From IMG/VR virus record IMGVR_UViG_3300037245_002403, positions 1-21,920 of that record: DNA of 21,920 nt; one strand, 5' to 3'. How positions within the stretch are numbered: position 1 is the first letter of the stretch; the number at the start of each line of letters is the position of its first letter. Below the pieces are notes generated by a model. It searched no databases, was not told where the DNA came from, and saw only the letters and a list, made by a program, of their open reading frames with translations. The DNA is from a virus. Position numbers and translations under genes: made by a program. This document shows positions 11,881 through 20,672 of this stretch, in pieces.

Positions 11881-12944
11881 TAGAACACTCCTGTGTAAAC
11901 GAGGTAACCCATGACCGTTGAGAGCTGTCTGTTTTCGTGTGCGTCTCCAGAACCAAAGGATGCAATGGTGTGTGTGTGGGTAGGAGCGTCAGCTATCCCA
12001 GTCGCATCTACATCTGGAGTGGTGTTGTCACCCTTTCCGATGCTATCCAGCTGCCCGCCGCTTGAGTTCATGTTGAGATCGTGGTCGTGAACCCCGTCAG
12101 CGCCCGTGTCGCCGCCGTGATCATGCGCGGGGGTCTCGGCCTCTGTGAGAGTGTGTTCCTTCTCGCCGTAGTAGGTCGAGTCGGGATCGGAGCCGCCTGC
12201 ATCGGGGTAGTTGTCGTAGTCATCGGGCTCGGCGTCCGAGTCGAGTGCATCCCAGTACCCAATCGGAACTCGACCGCGCATGTCGGGCACGCGAAAGTAG
12301 GTGTCCGCAGGAACGCCCATCGTGGGGTGAGTATCGTAGGCTCCATTGCCGAACCCTGTGGAGCCGTAAAGATCCGCCAGCACCGGGTAAGTGGTCACGA
12401 GATGCTCAGCGCCATCGCATGCAACCCAGCCATCGATCGCGGCTTGCCTCACCGGGCCAGAGGTCATCCTGAGATCGCCAACCCCGATAGCTGCCGAGAA
12501 GGCACTCGGGTCGAGAGACCTCGCGAAATAGAGCAGGATCCCATTCTCGGAAATGCTTGTTGGGACGTTGGTGCCAAGAATCGTGACATCGATATTACCG
12601 CCCCCCGCTGTAGCCCCGACGATAAAGGACTGTTCTGCACCTTCGCCGCCGAGCATCACCACGCGGCGTCCCTCGTTGAAGTACTCAACCTGATCCTGAT
12701 CGATGGTGTTGATACGAAAGACGGAGTCAGAGACCTTCGTAACCGTTTTCGCACTACGAGGGTTCATGTCAGGCAAGAGGCTCAGCCACTCGGGGTCGTC
12801 GTACCACTCACGGATGACCGCCATGTTCTCGCGGATCGTGTTGTTGACTTCCTTCCCCGTCCACCCTTCGGGAGCGCCAGCAGGAGAAGCAGCGTTGTTG
12901 TTGCTGGCCTCTTGGGACCACTCACTCAGGTTGTAGGTTGTCAT
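11880..12944 (-). CDS. Tail collar-domain fibre protein
   Basis: I use ATG 12944, which has AAGGAG 9 nt upstream; ATG 12966-12968 has no good site. The 354-aa product contains a phage tail Collar domain (PF07484-like): GDLRMTSGPV, DGWVACDGAEHLVTTYPVLADLYG, FRVPDMRGRVPIG. A His/Asp/Gly-rich distal part follows (HTLTEAETPAHDHGG, THTHTIASFG), ending in RQLSTVMGYLVYTGVF. The HDH/HTH pattern is typical of fibre tips that hold metal ions in a trimer. It probably forms a receptor-binding fibre or tail-tip part of the virion. The gene overlaps the ejection-protein gene upstream and is coupled to protein A downstream (TAATG). Confidence 0.88.
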   Translation of the reverse strand: MTTYNLSEWSQEASNNNAASPAGAPEGWTGKEVNNTIRENMAVIREWYDDPEWLSLLPDMNPRSAKTVTKVSDSVFRINTIDQDQVEYFNEGRRVVMLGGEGAEQSFIVGATAGGGNIDVTILGTNVPTSISENGILLYFARSLDPSAFSAAIGVGDLRMTSGPVRQAAIDGWVACDGAEHLVTTYPVLADLYGSTGFGNGAYDTHPTMGVPADTYFRVPDMRGRVPIGYWDALDSDAEPDDYDNYPDAGGSDPDSTYYGEKEHTLTEAETPAHDHGGDTGADGVHDHDLNMNSSGGQLDSIGKGDNTTPDVDATGIADAPTHTHTIASFGSGDAHENRQLSTVMGYLVYTGVF

Positions 12945-14832
12945 TGCCTCGTTCTCCTTCGGAGTCATCCGCGGAAGCCGCTAGGCCACCGAATGTAATT
13001 ATGCCACGCCGCGCCAAGCTCTTCATGATCGCCTGGCTTGCACTGGGACTCGCGTATGTGAGCATTTCAAGCTGTGGAATCAGACTCTTGTCAGTGAGCG
13101 CAGCATTTGCGAGCTGGTCGCCAACGTGTCTCCCGTACCGCGAAACGATCTTCGCGTAGGTGACTCCGATGCCCTCTACCAGAGCACCAACGCCCAACGG
13201 TGCCAACATTCCAGCCGGATGAGTTGACGCCATCGCGCCGGGGACCGAGAGCGCTCCTGCCCCAAGCGATGCACCATGCCGCGCCCTGCCGGACGAAAGC
13301 GACTTGGCCCTGGCTGCACCTTCCGCGCCTTCGCGTGTGATCATCTCGACCTGATCGAGTGCGCGGTCAGAGCCGAAGAGCATCGAGAGGGCCTCGGCCT
13401 CCTTGCCTACGGCCTTCTTGGCTGCCTGTCCTGCGGTCCCAGCGATGTCTGTGCCAGCCACCCCAGCGCTGCGCTGAATCGCGCGGTCCAGTGCGATCCG
13501 CTTGAAGGCCTCCCGAAGGTTGGGACCACCTGCGAGATCGGCCAGCCCGAGCACCTTCTCCATCGTCTTGACCGGCTGGGCCGAGGAGAGCACCGAATCG
13601 AAGAACGCCTGTGCGCTCTCGTTCGCGTCTTTCCCGACGCCCTTCTTGAGCACCACCGAGCCGGGGCCGCGCTTGGGCGCGTATTCGTGCTTGATCCCAG
13701 ACTCCTCGACTGCGTTGCGCCATGACCGCCAAGCGTCCGCGGCCTCGGGGCTCTGCTTCGAGAGAGCCTCCCACGCATCGTCAATCGGCCCCAAGAACCC
13801 GCTGGCCAGCCCGTGCTCAGCTGTGCCGCCAAGCGTGGAGGCGTCACGTACGTCTGAGAGCGCATCGCGCCGCAATTGCTGCAGATCGTCCGGGGTCATC
13901 TTCGCGTATCGCTCAGGGTCATTCAGGACGTCCTGGGCGGAAGGTGGCATGCGCCGCGGTCCCACCTTCTGCTCGATGTCGGCTGCAACATCGAAGATCT
14001 CCTGCCCCGGCGTGGTGGTTCCGGGGTGGGTCTCGCGTAGCGTCTGCCGTGTGGCCTCGGATTCGCGCCATGCGGCCCTTTCGTGGGCCTTCTGGAGCCG
14101 GTACCCCTCTCGGGTCGCATCAAGCGCCTCATCGGCTCCTGCGGGACTCTCGATGGCAGCTCGCAGCTCGGGTACCTCGTTGAGCTTGTCGAGCGCACGG
14201 CCAGCCTGCCCCGGCGAGTACTCGCCCGCCAGCTTGCCTGTGCGGGCCACATGCGCGGCCTTCCCGGCGAGCTTGGCCCCACCCACCGAGCCAATCGGGT
14301 CAGCGACCATCTCAGCGCCTGCTTGCCACATCGGCCCGAGCCCAGCCTCCTCTGCGGCCTGCCCGGCTGCAGCACCCGTGATCGAGCCCACCAGCGGGGC
14401 CATCACGCCCATCGCCGGCATGAAGGGAGCTGCGAAGGCGACGTTGGTCCCAGCACGCTCCGCGAATCGCTCACCTGCCGTCACGGGTTTCATGTACTCC
14501 TCACCCGTTGCGGCCTTCATCACGTAGCGGCCCGGCTTCTCGAAATGCTCGGCCGCACCGAGTTCCAGCGGAGGCGGGTCAGCCACTCCTTCCGGCAGAC
14601 CCATCCCGCCACCCCAGGGCGGCTCCATCGGCTGGCTGAGCCCGCGAGCCCCGAGGTCGAGCAGGGTGCCCGCAGCACCGGGTGCGACGATAGCCGCGCC
14701 CTGAATCGCCGAGCGTGCCATACCGGGCGTCTCGGGCTCGGGATCGGCAGCGGCAGCGCGCTTCTCCTCGATGCGTGCAATCGCTCGCTTGCGCTTGATT
14801 CGCGCTATCGCAGCTGCGCGGCTAGAGGGCAT
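12922..14832 (-). CDS. Large ejection (internal virion) protein
   Basis: A 636-aa protein with a basic N-terminus (AIARIKRKRAIARIEEKR) and several Ala/Gly-rich hydrophobic stretches: about 43-66 (IQGAAIVAPGAAGTLLDLGA), 132-166 (FAAPFMPAMGVMAPLVGSITG) and near 545-580 (LGAGALSVPGAMASTHPAGM). Long charged helices lie between. This mix of helical and membrane-active segments, at the end of the internal-protein block and before the tail fibre, fits a protein injected with the DNA to form a channel across the envelope (the role of T7 gp16-type proteins). No lytic transglycosylase motif is visible. Its ATG overlaps the previous gene by 11 nt, after a GGAGGAGG site. Confidence 0.65.
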   Translation of the reverse strand: MPSSRAAAIARIKRKRAIARIEEKRAAAADPEPETPGMARSAIQGAAIVAPGAAGTLLDLGARGLSQPMEPPWGGGMGLPEGVADPPPLELGAAEHFEKPGRYVMKAATGEEYMKPVTAGERFAERAGTNVAFAAPFMPAMGVMAPLVGSITGAAAGQAAEEAGLGPMWQAGAEMVADPIGSVGGAKLAGKAAHVARTGKLAGEYSPGQAGRALDKLNEVPELRAAIESPAGADEALDATREGYRLQKAHERAAWRESEATRQTLRETHPGTTTPGQEIFDVAADIEQKVGPRRMPPSAQDVLNDPERYAKMTPDDLQQLRRDALSDVRDASTLGGTAEHGLASGFLGPIDDAWEALSKQSPEAADAWRSWRNAVEESGIKHEYAPKRGPGSVVLKKGVGKDANESAQAFFDSVLSSAQPVKTMEKVLGLADLAGGPNLREAFKRIALDRAIQRSAGVAGTDIAGTAGQAAKKAVGKEAEALSMLFGSDRALDQVEMITREGAEGAARAKSLSSGRARHGASLGAGALSVPGAMASTHPAGMLAPLGVGALVEGIGVTYAKIVSRYGRHVGDQLANAALTDKSLIPQLEMLTYASPSASQAIMKSLARRGIITFGGLAASADDSEGERGNDNLQPE

Positions 14833-16246
14833 TGGCCTCCTCCTCTTGCATCACGGCCAGCTCGGCCTCGATCTCTTCTTCCGTGATGCCGTCGGGGCCA
14901 CCCGGCAGATCCTTGTCGCTCGCGACCATCGCCGCCGCCGCCTTGCCGTAGATCTCTTCGTAGGCTTGCCGCGCAGCGGGCCGCTCCTTTGCATCCATAT
15001 TCGAAAGCACGTAATCGATGGCCCTGGCTCGCCACTCGGCGATCTTGTTCTCTGCGGTCTCGGAGACCTGATCGTCATCACCGACCAGCTCTGCGAGGTT
15101 CGGGAACAGGGGCGTCAAGAAGGCACGCTCCTTGTCACTGGCCTGCGCTCCCGACATCGCCTTAATGAACTCGGCCACGGCCAAGGACTTGATCTGCTGA
15201 TAGTTCGAGATCGCGGGTGTAGGTGCTCCTGTTGCCATCGTGTCCAGCCACGCCACAAACTGAGTACCCCGGCCTGTCTCGCCGTGCTCGTCTGCTACGC
15301 GCTGTGCCGCAGCTTCCACCCGGCTGACCGTCTCCTGGAATGACACCAGACCGAGTACCTTGTTGCGGAACTCGCCCTTGCCGCGCACATAGCGGCCACG
15401 GCCTTCCTTGCCGAGCATCGGAATCTCGAAGGCATCGCCCTTCACGACGTCGCGTGCCATGCCCTGCTCGACGCCCTGGGCGACCAGAGACTGGTACTGC
15501 ATCTGCTGGCTTTCCTTCTCCCAGTTCTTCGCCGGGCTCACGTTCACGGTTGTGCCAGAAGCCGCCGTACCGCGGCCCACTTCGAACCACTCGCCGCTCT
15601 CGGCGTTGTACTCTTGCTGCACCCGCTCGTCTCCCTCGTACACCGTGCGTGTCGTGGGCACCTTGGGCTTGGTCTCGGGGAAGAGCACCGCGTACTGCTC
15701 GGTCATGTTCTTGGCGTCTTTGATTGCGCCGAACTTGTTGAGGTCCGCAATCGCGAGCTGCCATTCCTCGGGCGTACTCATCGAGCCGTGGTTCTGCTCC
15801 ATGTAGGACCGAAGCGCCATCTTCCGGTCCTGCGCATTCTTCTGGGCCGCAGCGGACATCTTCTGGGCCTCCTGCCGCATCCCGTTCATCCTGATCTGGC
15901 CCAGTGCTTGCGGCCCCGCCCACGGATTCTGCATTGCGCCGCTCACGCCTGCGGCGTATCCCGCGCCGGCCAGGGCGTTCACTACGCCTGCAAAGATTCC
16001 CCAACCCTTCGAGTCGCGGAAGTCGCCCTTACCCTGCTGCGGCATATAGTCCGCGAGCCCACCACCGCCACCAGTGGGTGTAGTGGCAAGAGCTCCACCA
16101 CGGCTACTACCCGGTGTGGGCGGGATGTCGAGCGCCACGGGGTCGGGTGCGCCACCTTCGTAAGCCCCGAAGCCGGGGTCAGTCACGGGAGGCCCCATCG
16201 GAGAGGGCGGCTGCGCGCCCGGTACGAGATTTCGTAGGTCAGCCAT
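14822..16246 (-). CDS. Ejection-type internal virion protein
   Basis: A 474-aa protein with a Pro/Gly-rich N-terminus, one hydrophobic segment (about 81-103, GWGIFAGVVNALAGAGYAAG), then long helical parts (RQEAQKMSAAAQKNAQDRKMAL) and an acidic C-terminus (TEEEIEAELAVMQEEEANAL). It lies between two other ejection-type genes, in the slot that corresponds to T7 gp15. It is probably an inner-core protein that leaves the virion with the DNA. No enzymatic domain was recognised. It starts at the TAATG overlap with the upstream gene. Confidence 0.6.
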   Translation of the reverse strand: MADLRNLVPGAQPPSPMGPPVTDPGFGAYEGGAPDPVALDIPPTPGSSRGGALATTPTGGGGGLADYMPQQGKGDFRDSKGWGIFAGVVNALAGAGYAAGVSGAMQNPWAGPQALGQIRMNGMRQEAQKMSAAAQKNAQDRKMALRSYMEQNHGSMSTPEEWQLAIADLNKFGAIKDAKNMTEQYAVLFPETKPKVPTTRTVYEGDERVQQEYNAESGEWFEVGRGTAASGTTVNVSPAKNWEKESQQMQYQSLVAQGVEQGMARDVVKGDAFEIPMLGKEGRGRYVRGKGEFRNKVLGLVSFQETVSRVEAAAQRVADEHGETGRGTQFVAWLDTMATGAPTPAISNYQQIKSLAVAEFIKAMSGAQASDKERAFLTPLFPNLAELVGDDDQVSETAENKIAEWRARAIDYVLSNMDAKERPAARQAYEEIYGKAAAAMVASDKDLPGGPDGITEEEIEAELAVMQEEEANAL

Positions 16247-17001
16247 TACTCACCTCCCATCATGCCCTTCATCGGGTTGAGCAGTCCGCCAATGCCGCCC
16301 ATGAGTGCCTGACCCCACTGGAAGGGCTGCTTCTGCACACTGTCCGTGATCGACTCACCCATCAGCGGGTTGCTGGTCATGAAGCCCTGCAGCTGCTGCA
16401 GTTGCATATAGGGATTCATGTACTGCCGCATCTCTTCCTGCTTCCGCTCCGCATCTTCCTGCTCGTACTGGAGACCAACCTGTCCCTGGATGCGCGCATC
16501 CGCGTATTGCAGCTCCTGGAAATTGCCAGTCATACCCAGCGCAGTCATCATGTTGTTTCGCTCGTTCATGTAGTTCTGTCCGTAGATTCTCGATGCCGTC
16601 GACTGGCCCGCGTCCTGCACCGCATTGGCCATCGCGCCGCCACCGAACCTGCCCGCACCCGCGTACTGCGATACCTGCGAACCCTGCGAGGCTGAGACCG
16701 AGCGGTTCACTACATCTTCGAGCCAGGGATTGCTCGACGGGTCGAGATATTTCCCGCTCATCACATCGTTCCAGCCGCGTTGGCCAGTTCGATTCACCGC
16801 GCCCTCTTCCGCCGTACCCATGATCGAATCCAACGCGCCCTGGCGCTGCCCGGACATCGGCGTGTAGGTAGACGGCAGCGGCTGTTGGTTGTCGTAGAGG
16901 TTGCGCGCCTCGTCGAGCGTGAACTCGCCCGCCCTACGGAGATCTTTATTGATCTTCGTGCGAGTCTGAGATTCTTGTCTTCCGCCGAATGCTGCTCCCA
17001 T
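16246..17001 (-). CDS. Ejection-type protein with NPWL/GRFGGGA motif
   Basis: A 251-aa protein with DPSSNPWLEDVVNRSV (about 107-122) followed by GAGRFGGGAMANAVQDAG. This motif recurs in short-tailed-phage internal proteins (NPYL..., G..GSGA...). The rest is Gln/Met-rich and helical (GLQYEQEDAERKQEEMRQYM), with a short Gly/Met-rich hydrophobic C-terminus. It is probably the first of three ejected core proteins (the T7 gp14 position). Its start overlaps the GNAT-like gene (TAATG), and its stop overlaps the next ejection protein in the same way. Confidence 0.68.
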   Translation of the reverse strand: MGAAFGGRQESQTRTKINKDLRRAGEFTLDEARNLYDNQQPLPSTYTPMSGQRQGALDSIMGTAEEGAVNRTGQRGWNDVMSGKYLDPSSNPWLEDVVNRSVSASQGSQVSQYAGAGRFGGGAMANAVQDAGQSTASRIYGQNYMNERNNMMTALGMTGNFQELQYADARIQGQVGLQYEQEDAERKQEEMRQYMNPYMQLQQLQGFMTSNPLMGESITDSVQKQPFQWGQALMGGIGGLLNPMKGMMGGE

Positions 17002-17483
17002 TACGCACCCTCCTCAGGGATATCGAGATCCATCGCGTACCATGTCGCGATCTCCTCAACCCCCGGAATGAATTTCTTCCATCCACGCCGGCCCACCACC
17101 TCGATCTGGTTGCAACCATGTTCAATAGCAATGCGCACCAACCCTGCCCATACCGTGGGAGCCCACACATCGATATCCTTCCCGCCGCACAGCCCCACGC
17201 TGAATACCTTGCGCTCGGGATAGCAGATGCCTTCCGCAGCAAGCACTGCGAAGACTTCCTTATTCGCGTAATCGTAGGCAACCATCACGATCGACATGCC
17301 CTGCTCGACGTTGTCTTTCACGGCCTGAATGTTCATCCGGCCCGCCGAGTACTTGAAGCTCATCTCCAAGTAAGGCGCGAGCTTTCCCCAGTGCTCCATG
17401 GCTTCGTCAGCCGTCAGCTCGAAGAAGCGCACATCGCGCTCCTGCAGCGGGTGAAGCTTCCTGACCGTTGCGCCCTTGCTCAT
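17001..17483 (-). CDS. GNAT-like protein in the virion block
   Basis: The 160-aa product has a pattern typical of the acetyltransferase (GNAT) fold: a beta strand EVFAVLAAEGICYPE, the helix TVWAGLVRIAIEHG, then NQIEVVGRRGWKKFIPG. The classic acetyl-CoA Q/RxxGxG/A loop is not obvious, so activity may be lost. GNAT-like proteins with a VxxxGRxGW end occur in phage virion clusters, and T7 gp13 sits at the equivalent place. It may help assemble the internal core or tail rather than act as an enzyme. It starts 5 nt after the C1q-like gene. Confidence 0.55.
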   Translation of the reverse strand: MSKGATVRKLHPLQERDVRFFELTADEAMEHWGKLAPYLEMSFKYSAGRMNIQAVKDNVEQGMSIVMVAYDYANKEVFAVLAAEGICYPERKVFSVGLCGGKDIDVWAPTVWAGLVRIAIEHGCNQIEVVGRRGWKKFIPGVEEIATWYAMDLDIPEEGA

Positions 17484-17488
17484 CCGTT

Positions 17489-18049
17489 CTATCCCACCTC
17501 TACGATCGAAAGATTGATGTCGCCGATCTTGATGTTCTGCGTGTTGGTCTCGTTCCAGATCCAGACCTCGACCGTGTCGTCTACGGCTAGGTCTGCGATT
17601 CCGCTCAAGGCCACCGAACCGTGCTGCCCTCCTCCTGCCGCGAGGTCCCGGTGCCCGTGAAGGCCCATGACCTCCGTCGCGCCGTCATTCTTGTAGACCG
17701 CATAGCCGAACTCCGCAGCTGCCCCGGCTACGCTCTCAAGCGTCATGGAGACGTTCACGAGATATATCCCGGCCCTCGTGACGGTGATGTGGTCGTTCGT
17801 GTAATCCGGGGCGGCTTCACGAGACTCTCCGTTCGCGTTGAAGGAGACGATCTGGACACGGTTCTCTTGGCCTGTATCAGCGATCGTGTGCTCTGCCTCT
17901 ACGTCAGAGGCATATATATCTGCGAACGAGCGGCCAAGGTTTATGAAATCGCCTATAGCGCCCGCGTAGTCAACTATCTGTCGTCGATGCTCTGCATCAT
18001 TCTCGTTGAAACCAGGCGGCTTGATTGCGCCAATTTTCTCAGTCGCCAC
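17489..18049 (-). CDS. C1q/TNF-like jelly-roll virion protein
   Basis: A 186-aa protein starting at GTG 18049. This start has AGGAG at 7 nt spacing and overlaps the nozzle stop (TAGTG). After a helical N-terminus (about 1-60), the C-terminal 110 residues show alternating strands: HITVTRAGIYLVNVSMTLESV, FGYAVYKNDGATEVMG, GSVALSGIADLAVDDTVEVWIWNETN. This is the C1q/TNF-like jelly roll found in phage fibres and decoration proteins. It probably trimerises and decorates the tail or head-tail junction. An alternative is a short tail fibre. Confidence 0.6.
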   Translation of the reverse strand: MATEKIGAIKPPGFNENDAEHRRQIVDYAGAIGDFINLGRSFADIYASDVEAEHTIADTGQENRVQIVSFNANGESREAAPDYTNDHITVTRAGIYLVNVSMTLESVAGAAAEFGYAVYKNDGATEVMGLHGHRDLAAGGGQHGSVALSGIADLAVDDTVEVWIWNETNTQNIKIGDINLSIVEVG

Positions 18050-19596
18050 TACCTATCTCCTGCGGGAAACGCCTTGAAATCGAACCCCTGAAACTGGTTG
18101 ATCTTGCCAGACGTTGTGAACTGCGCACGCATGTAGCGCCCGCCCACGCGGTAAGGGATGACGCCGGCACTGTTGATCGAGGCTGCCTTCGGATTCCGAT
18201 AACCGTAGATTCTGGTGTCTGTTTTTGGATCAAACGAAGCATTCAACCTGAGAAATATATCCCCATCCCCCTTGAATACCGGTCTGACCCACTGCAAGAT
18301 TCCGCGCTTCCCGTCTGCAATCTCGAAGTCTCCCGCCTCTATCACGCCAGAGATGAAATTATCGGATCCAAATGCTGAGAGCTGGTGAGAGCCCGCAACG
18401 AAGGCGGCGAGGATCTCTCGGTTCGCGGCACCCGCACCGATTGTGTCCATATTGGTGTTGCCGAGTTCGGCCGTGTCGTCCATGTCCCAGTCGGCGTAGG
18501 GATCTTCATCGAGGCTGTCGTTGGCAGGGAGGTAGGTGATGATTCGGTCAACGCTCTTCTCGATATTCCAGAACTTCTGAAGCTCGTACTGGTACCCGAG
18601 AATAAGGCTTTCGCCACCTTCCACAGGCAGAGCCCACACGATAGAGCGTGTGTCGGGATCGTGAACCACCGAGCAGCGTGCCGCAGCACGAACCCAATCA
18701 ATCCTGTCCATGATGGTTGAATCTACCTTCTCGTGGCCGATCGGTGCGGTTTGCGCACCGTTAAATACCATGAAGCCTTCTTCGGCGAGGAAGTAGACCA
18801 ACCCGCCAACCGCCACAGCGGTTCCGGGTACCGTGGCTCCGCGCTGGTCATCAGCCTTGCGAAACGCGAAGACTGCAGGCGCTCCGATGTAGTCCATGCG
18901 GTATAGCTGGCGGCTGCGGAAGATGGCTGTCCACTCGGCAGCGGGGATGATGTCGGTGATCGGGCCTCCATCGCCCTGCAGTATCTGGAAGTCCGATTGC
19001 GTATCGACCGCTTCTTGTGTGCCAACTTGCGGCCACAGCAGCGGGTTCCCGATGGCGCACCAATGAAGTCCCGCTTCCTGCGACCCGATGGCGGCGGCGT
19101 TGTCGTTCTGGCCCACGATGTCGCCCAGGACTACGAACTCGCCTACTATGGCAATTACGGCTGCACGCGATGCGTTGCCGTCACCCGCTCCAGCCGCATC
19201 GTTGAGGTCTTCCATCTCAGTGTCGGGAGTTTGCATCGTTTGGACTTGCTCGATGTAGTTGGTCGCGAACTTGCGATCCCCGTAAACATTGAACTCCCAA
19301 TGGTCTTCGAGCCCCATTGTGTAGCCCGCAGTCCTCGATATATCGCGCCAGTCGTTGTCCACGATGTCGTAGAGATAGCTAATCGTTCCAGCCATGAGAA
19401 ACGGAGAGCCATCTTGCGTGGCGCCTCGAAACGCACCGTTGCAGAAACCAGGCAGCGGGGTGACATCTACTGCGCTCAAGTCGCGGATGCTCTTATACCC
19501 GTCCGCTGTCGGGAGGAGGTTTCGAGCAATCGGGACACCCGGCGTCGAGACGTCGGCCCTGTCCGGTAGCCACTCGGGTAGTTCAATCATCACCAT
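18049..19596 (-). CDS. Tail nozzle (P22 gp10/SU10-like beta-propeller)
   Basis: I place the start at ATG 19596, which overlaps the adaptor stop (TGATG); a GTG at 19608 has its purine site too close. The product (515 aa) has repeated beta-blade segments, e.g. GFCNGAFRGATQDGSPFLMAG, SYLYDIVDNDWRDIS, KFATNYIEQVQ, VVLGDIVGQ, WTAIFRSRQLYRMDYIG, VGGLVYFLAEEGFMVFNG. This fits the packaged-DNA stabilisation/tail nozzle proteins of short-tailed phages. It would form the tail tube below the adaptor ring. The order adaptor then nozzle is standard for this virion type. Confidence 0.75.
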   Translation of the reverse strand: MVMIELPEWLPDRADVSTPGVPIARNLLPTADGYKSIRDLSAVDVTPLPGFCNGAFRGATQDGSPFLMAGTISYLYDIVDNDWRDISRTAGYTMGLEDHWEFNVYGDRKFATNYIEQVQTMQTPDTEMEDLNDAAGAGDGNASRAAVIAIVGEFVVLGDIVGQNDNAAAIGSQEAGLHWCAIGNPLLWPQVGTQEAVDTQSDFQILQGDGGPITDIIPAAEWTAIFRSRQLYRMDYIGAPAVFAFRKADDQRGATVPGTAVAVGGLVYFLAEEGFMVFNGAQTAPIGHEKVDSTIMDRIDWVRAAARCSVVHDPDTRSIVWALPVEGGESLILGYQYELQKFWNIEKSVDRIITYLPANDSLDEDPYADWDMDDTAELGNTNMDTIGAGAANREILAAFVAGSHQLSAFGSDNFISGVIEAGDFEIADGKRGILQWVRPVFKGDGDIFLRLNASFDPKTDTRIYGYRNPKAASINSAGVIPYRVGGRYMRAQFTTSGKINQFQGFDFKAFPAGDR

Positions 19597-20255
19597 CAGT
19601 ATCGCCACGCCTTTCCGTCGTTCATCCTGCTCTCAGGGCGCATCACGCCGCCCGGCCTGTACCGCGAGCGCGCATCCGCAGCGGTGAGGCTGTTGCGCCC
19701 TCGCTCGTAGAGCTTCTCCCATGTAGCCATGCGTGCATCGTTCACAATGAATGGCTCGGCCTCAAGCAGCGAGCCGTAGAGGTAGAGGTCGGGATACTTC
19801 TCAAGCATCCAGTTGCTGCTATTGGTGGTGGTGAGTGGCTGGATTCTCGCGTAGTAGTCGAGCACATACGGGAATTGATCCTCCTCGGCATCGGTCGGAT
19901 CAGGAGCGAAATAAACCTGATTGCCAACCATTGTGTGTATCCGAGGAACGCCCGAGACGTTGCTCGACCCTAGCGTGAAGAATCTTGCAGGCGGCACGTA
20001 CTGTGTCACCCCGCCGGGGAATGGAAGCGTGACGCGCCACCCTTCGACCGCCTCGATGAAACCGCTCGGCAGATCGAAAGCTTGAGCTCCGTAAAGGCTA
20101 CCCGTATCGATGTTGACCATCTCGCGGCATCTCACCTCGCGATTGAAGCGAGACTCCGTGAGCTTAATGAAGTCCTGCACCTTGTCCTCGATATCGGATT
20201 GAACCAGATAGGCTCGAATGGAATCCTGCAGCTCTGTGAAGTTCGAAAACGGCAT
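19596..20255 (-). CDS. Phage head-tail adaptor protein
   Basis: I use ATG 20255, which overlaps the previous stop (TAATG); upstream in-frame codons fall inside the 116-aa gene. The 219-aa product begins MPFSNFTELQDSIRAYL and continues with LTESRFNREVRCREM, AFDLPSGFIEAVEGW, and a C-terminal PDLYLYGSLLEAEPFI. This is the common pattern of the phage adaptor (gp6/SU10-type) that forms a ring between the portal and the tail nozzle. The length is normal. The next gene, the nozzle, begins at its stop codon. Confidence 0.82.
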   Translation of the reverse strand: MPFSNFTELQDSIRAYLVQSDIEDKVQDFIKLTESRFNREVRCREMVNIDTGSLYGAQAFDLPSGFIEAVEGWRVTLPFPGGVTQYVPPARFFTLGSSNVSGVPRIHTMVGNQVYFAPDPTDAEEDQFPYVLDYYARIQPLTTTNSSNWMLEKYPDLYLYGSLLEAEPFIVNDARMATWEKLYERGRNSLTAADARSRYRPGGVMRPESRMNDGKAWRY

Positions 20256-20605
20256 TAGATTTTCCCCGGTGCTGTTCTCAGCTTCGAGTAGTCCTTGTCG
20301 TTGAGGCGTCGCATGACCTTGGCCTTGTCCTCTTCGTTCCAGCGCATGAAGTCGATGTCGTCTTCTTGCGCCCACTTCTCCAAAACGATCATCGGGATAG
20401 ACGCCACCTTGACCCAGCCTCGACCGTTCCAAAGCGAGCCCGAGAAGTTATCTTCGTTTTGGAGATCAACATTGGCCTGCAAGATCTCCGAGCAGTCTTG
20501 CTCGGCGTGGAATTCCACAGCGTGCTTGCCAGTGGTATTCAAACGCATACGCCTTCGAATCGGCGATCCCTCTGCGCTGACATCTTCCCAAGGTGTCTGA
20601 GCCAT
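20255..20605 (-). CDS. 116-aa protein between capsid and adaptor
   Basis: The ATG at 20605 has GGAG upstream and lies just below the capsid hairpin. The product begins MAQTPWEDVSAEGSPIRRR and is polar and acidic, with DLQNEDNFSGSLWNGRGWVKV and MIVLEKWAQEDDIDFMRWNEEDKAKV. No domain is recognised. Small proteins at this position in short-tailed phages can be head-completion or stabilising proteins, which is inference from order alone. Its TAA overlaps the adaptor start. Confidence 0.55.
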   Translation of the reverse strand: MAQTPWEDVSAEGSPIRRRMRLNTTGKHAVEFHAEQDCSEILQANVDLQNEDNFSGSLWNGRGWVKVASIPMIVLEKWAQEDDIDFMRWNEEDKAKVMRRLNDKDYSKLRTAPGKI

Positions 20606-20618
20606 TTGTCACTCCAGC

Positions 20619-20660
20619 GGGCGGCGGTCAGTCCGCAGCAACGGTCCCTGACCGCCGCCC
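20619..20660. terminator. Strong hairpin after the capsid gene
   Basis: GGGCGGCGGTCAG (20619-20631) and CTGACCGCCGCCC (20648-20660) form a perfect 13-bp GC-rich stem with a 16-nt loop, 12 nt after the capsid stop in the direction of transcription. There is no T tract on the - strand, so it is not a textbook intrinsic terminator. It could partly stop transcription or stabilise the capsid mRNA end so that capsid is made in excess over downstream genes. Confidence 0.7.
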
Positions 20661-20672
20661 TTGTTCACTTAC

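Noticed and set aside
11880-12944. Diversity-generating retroelement target in the tail-collar gene
   Set aside because: No reverse transcriptase and no template/variable repeat pair was seen in the window.
13502-14527. 341-codon open frame on the + strand opposite the large ejection protein
   Set aside because: The product is Ser/Ala/Pro-rich low complexity, with no start signal and no family resemblance. It results from codon bias of the real - strand gene.
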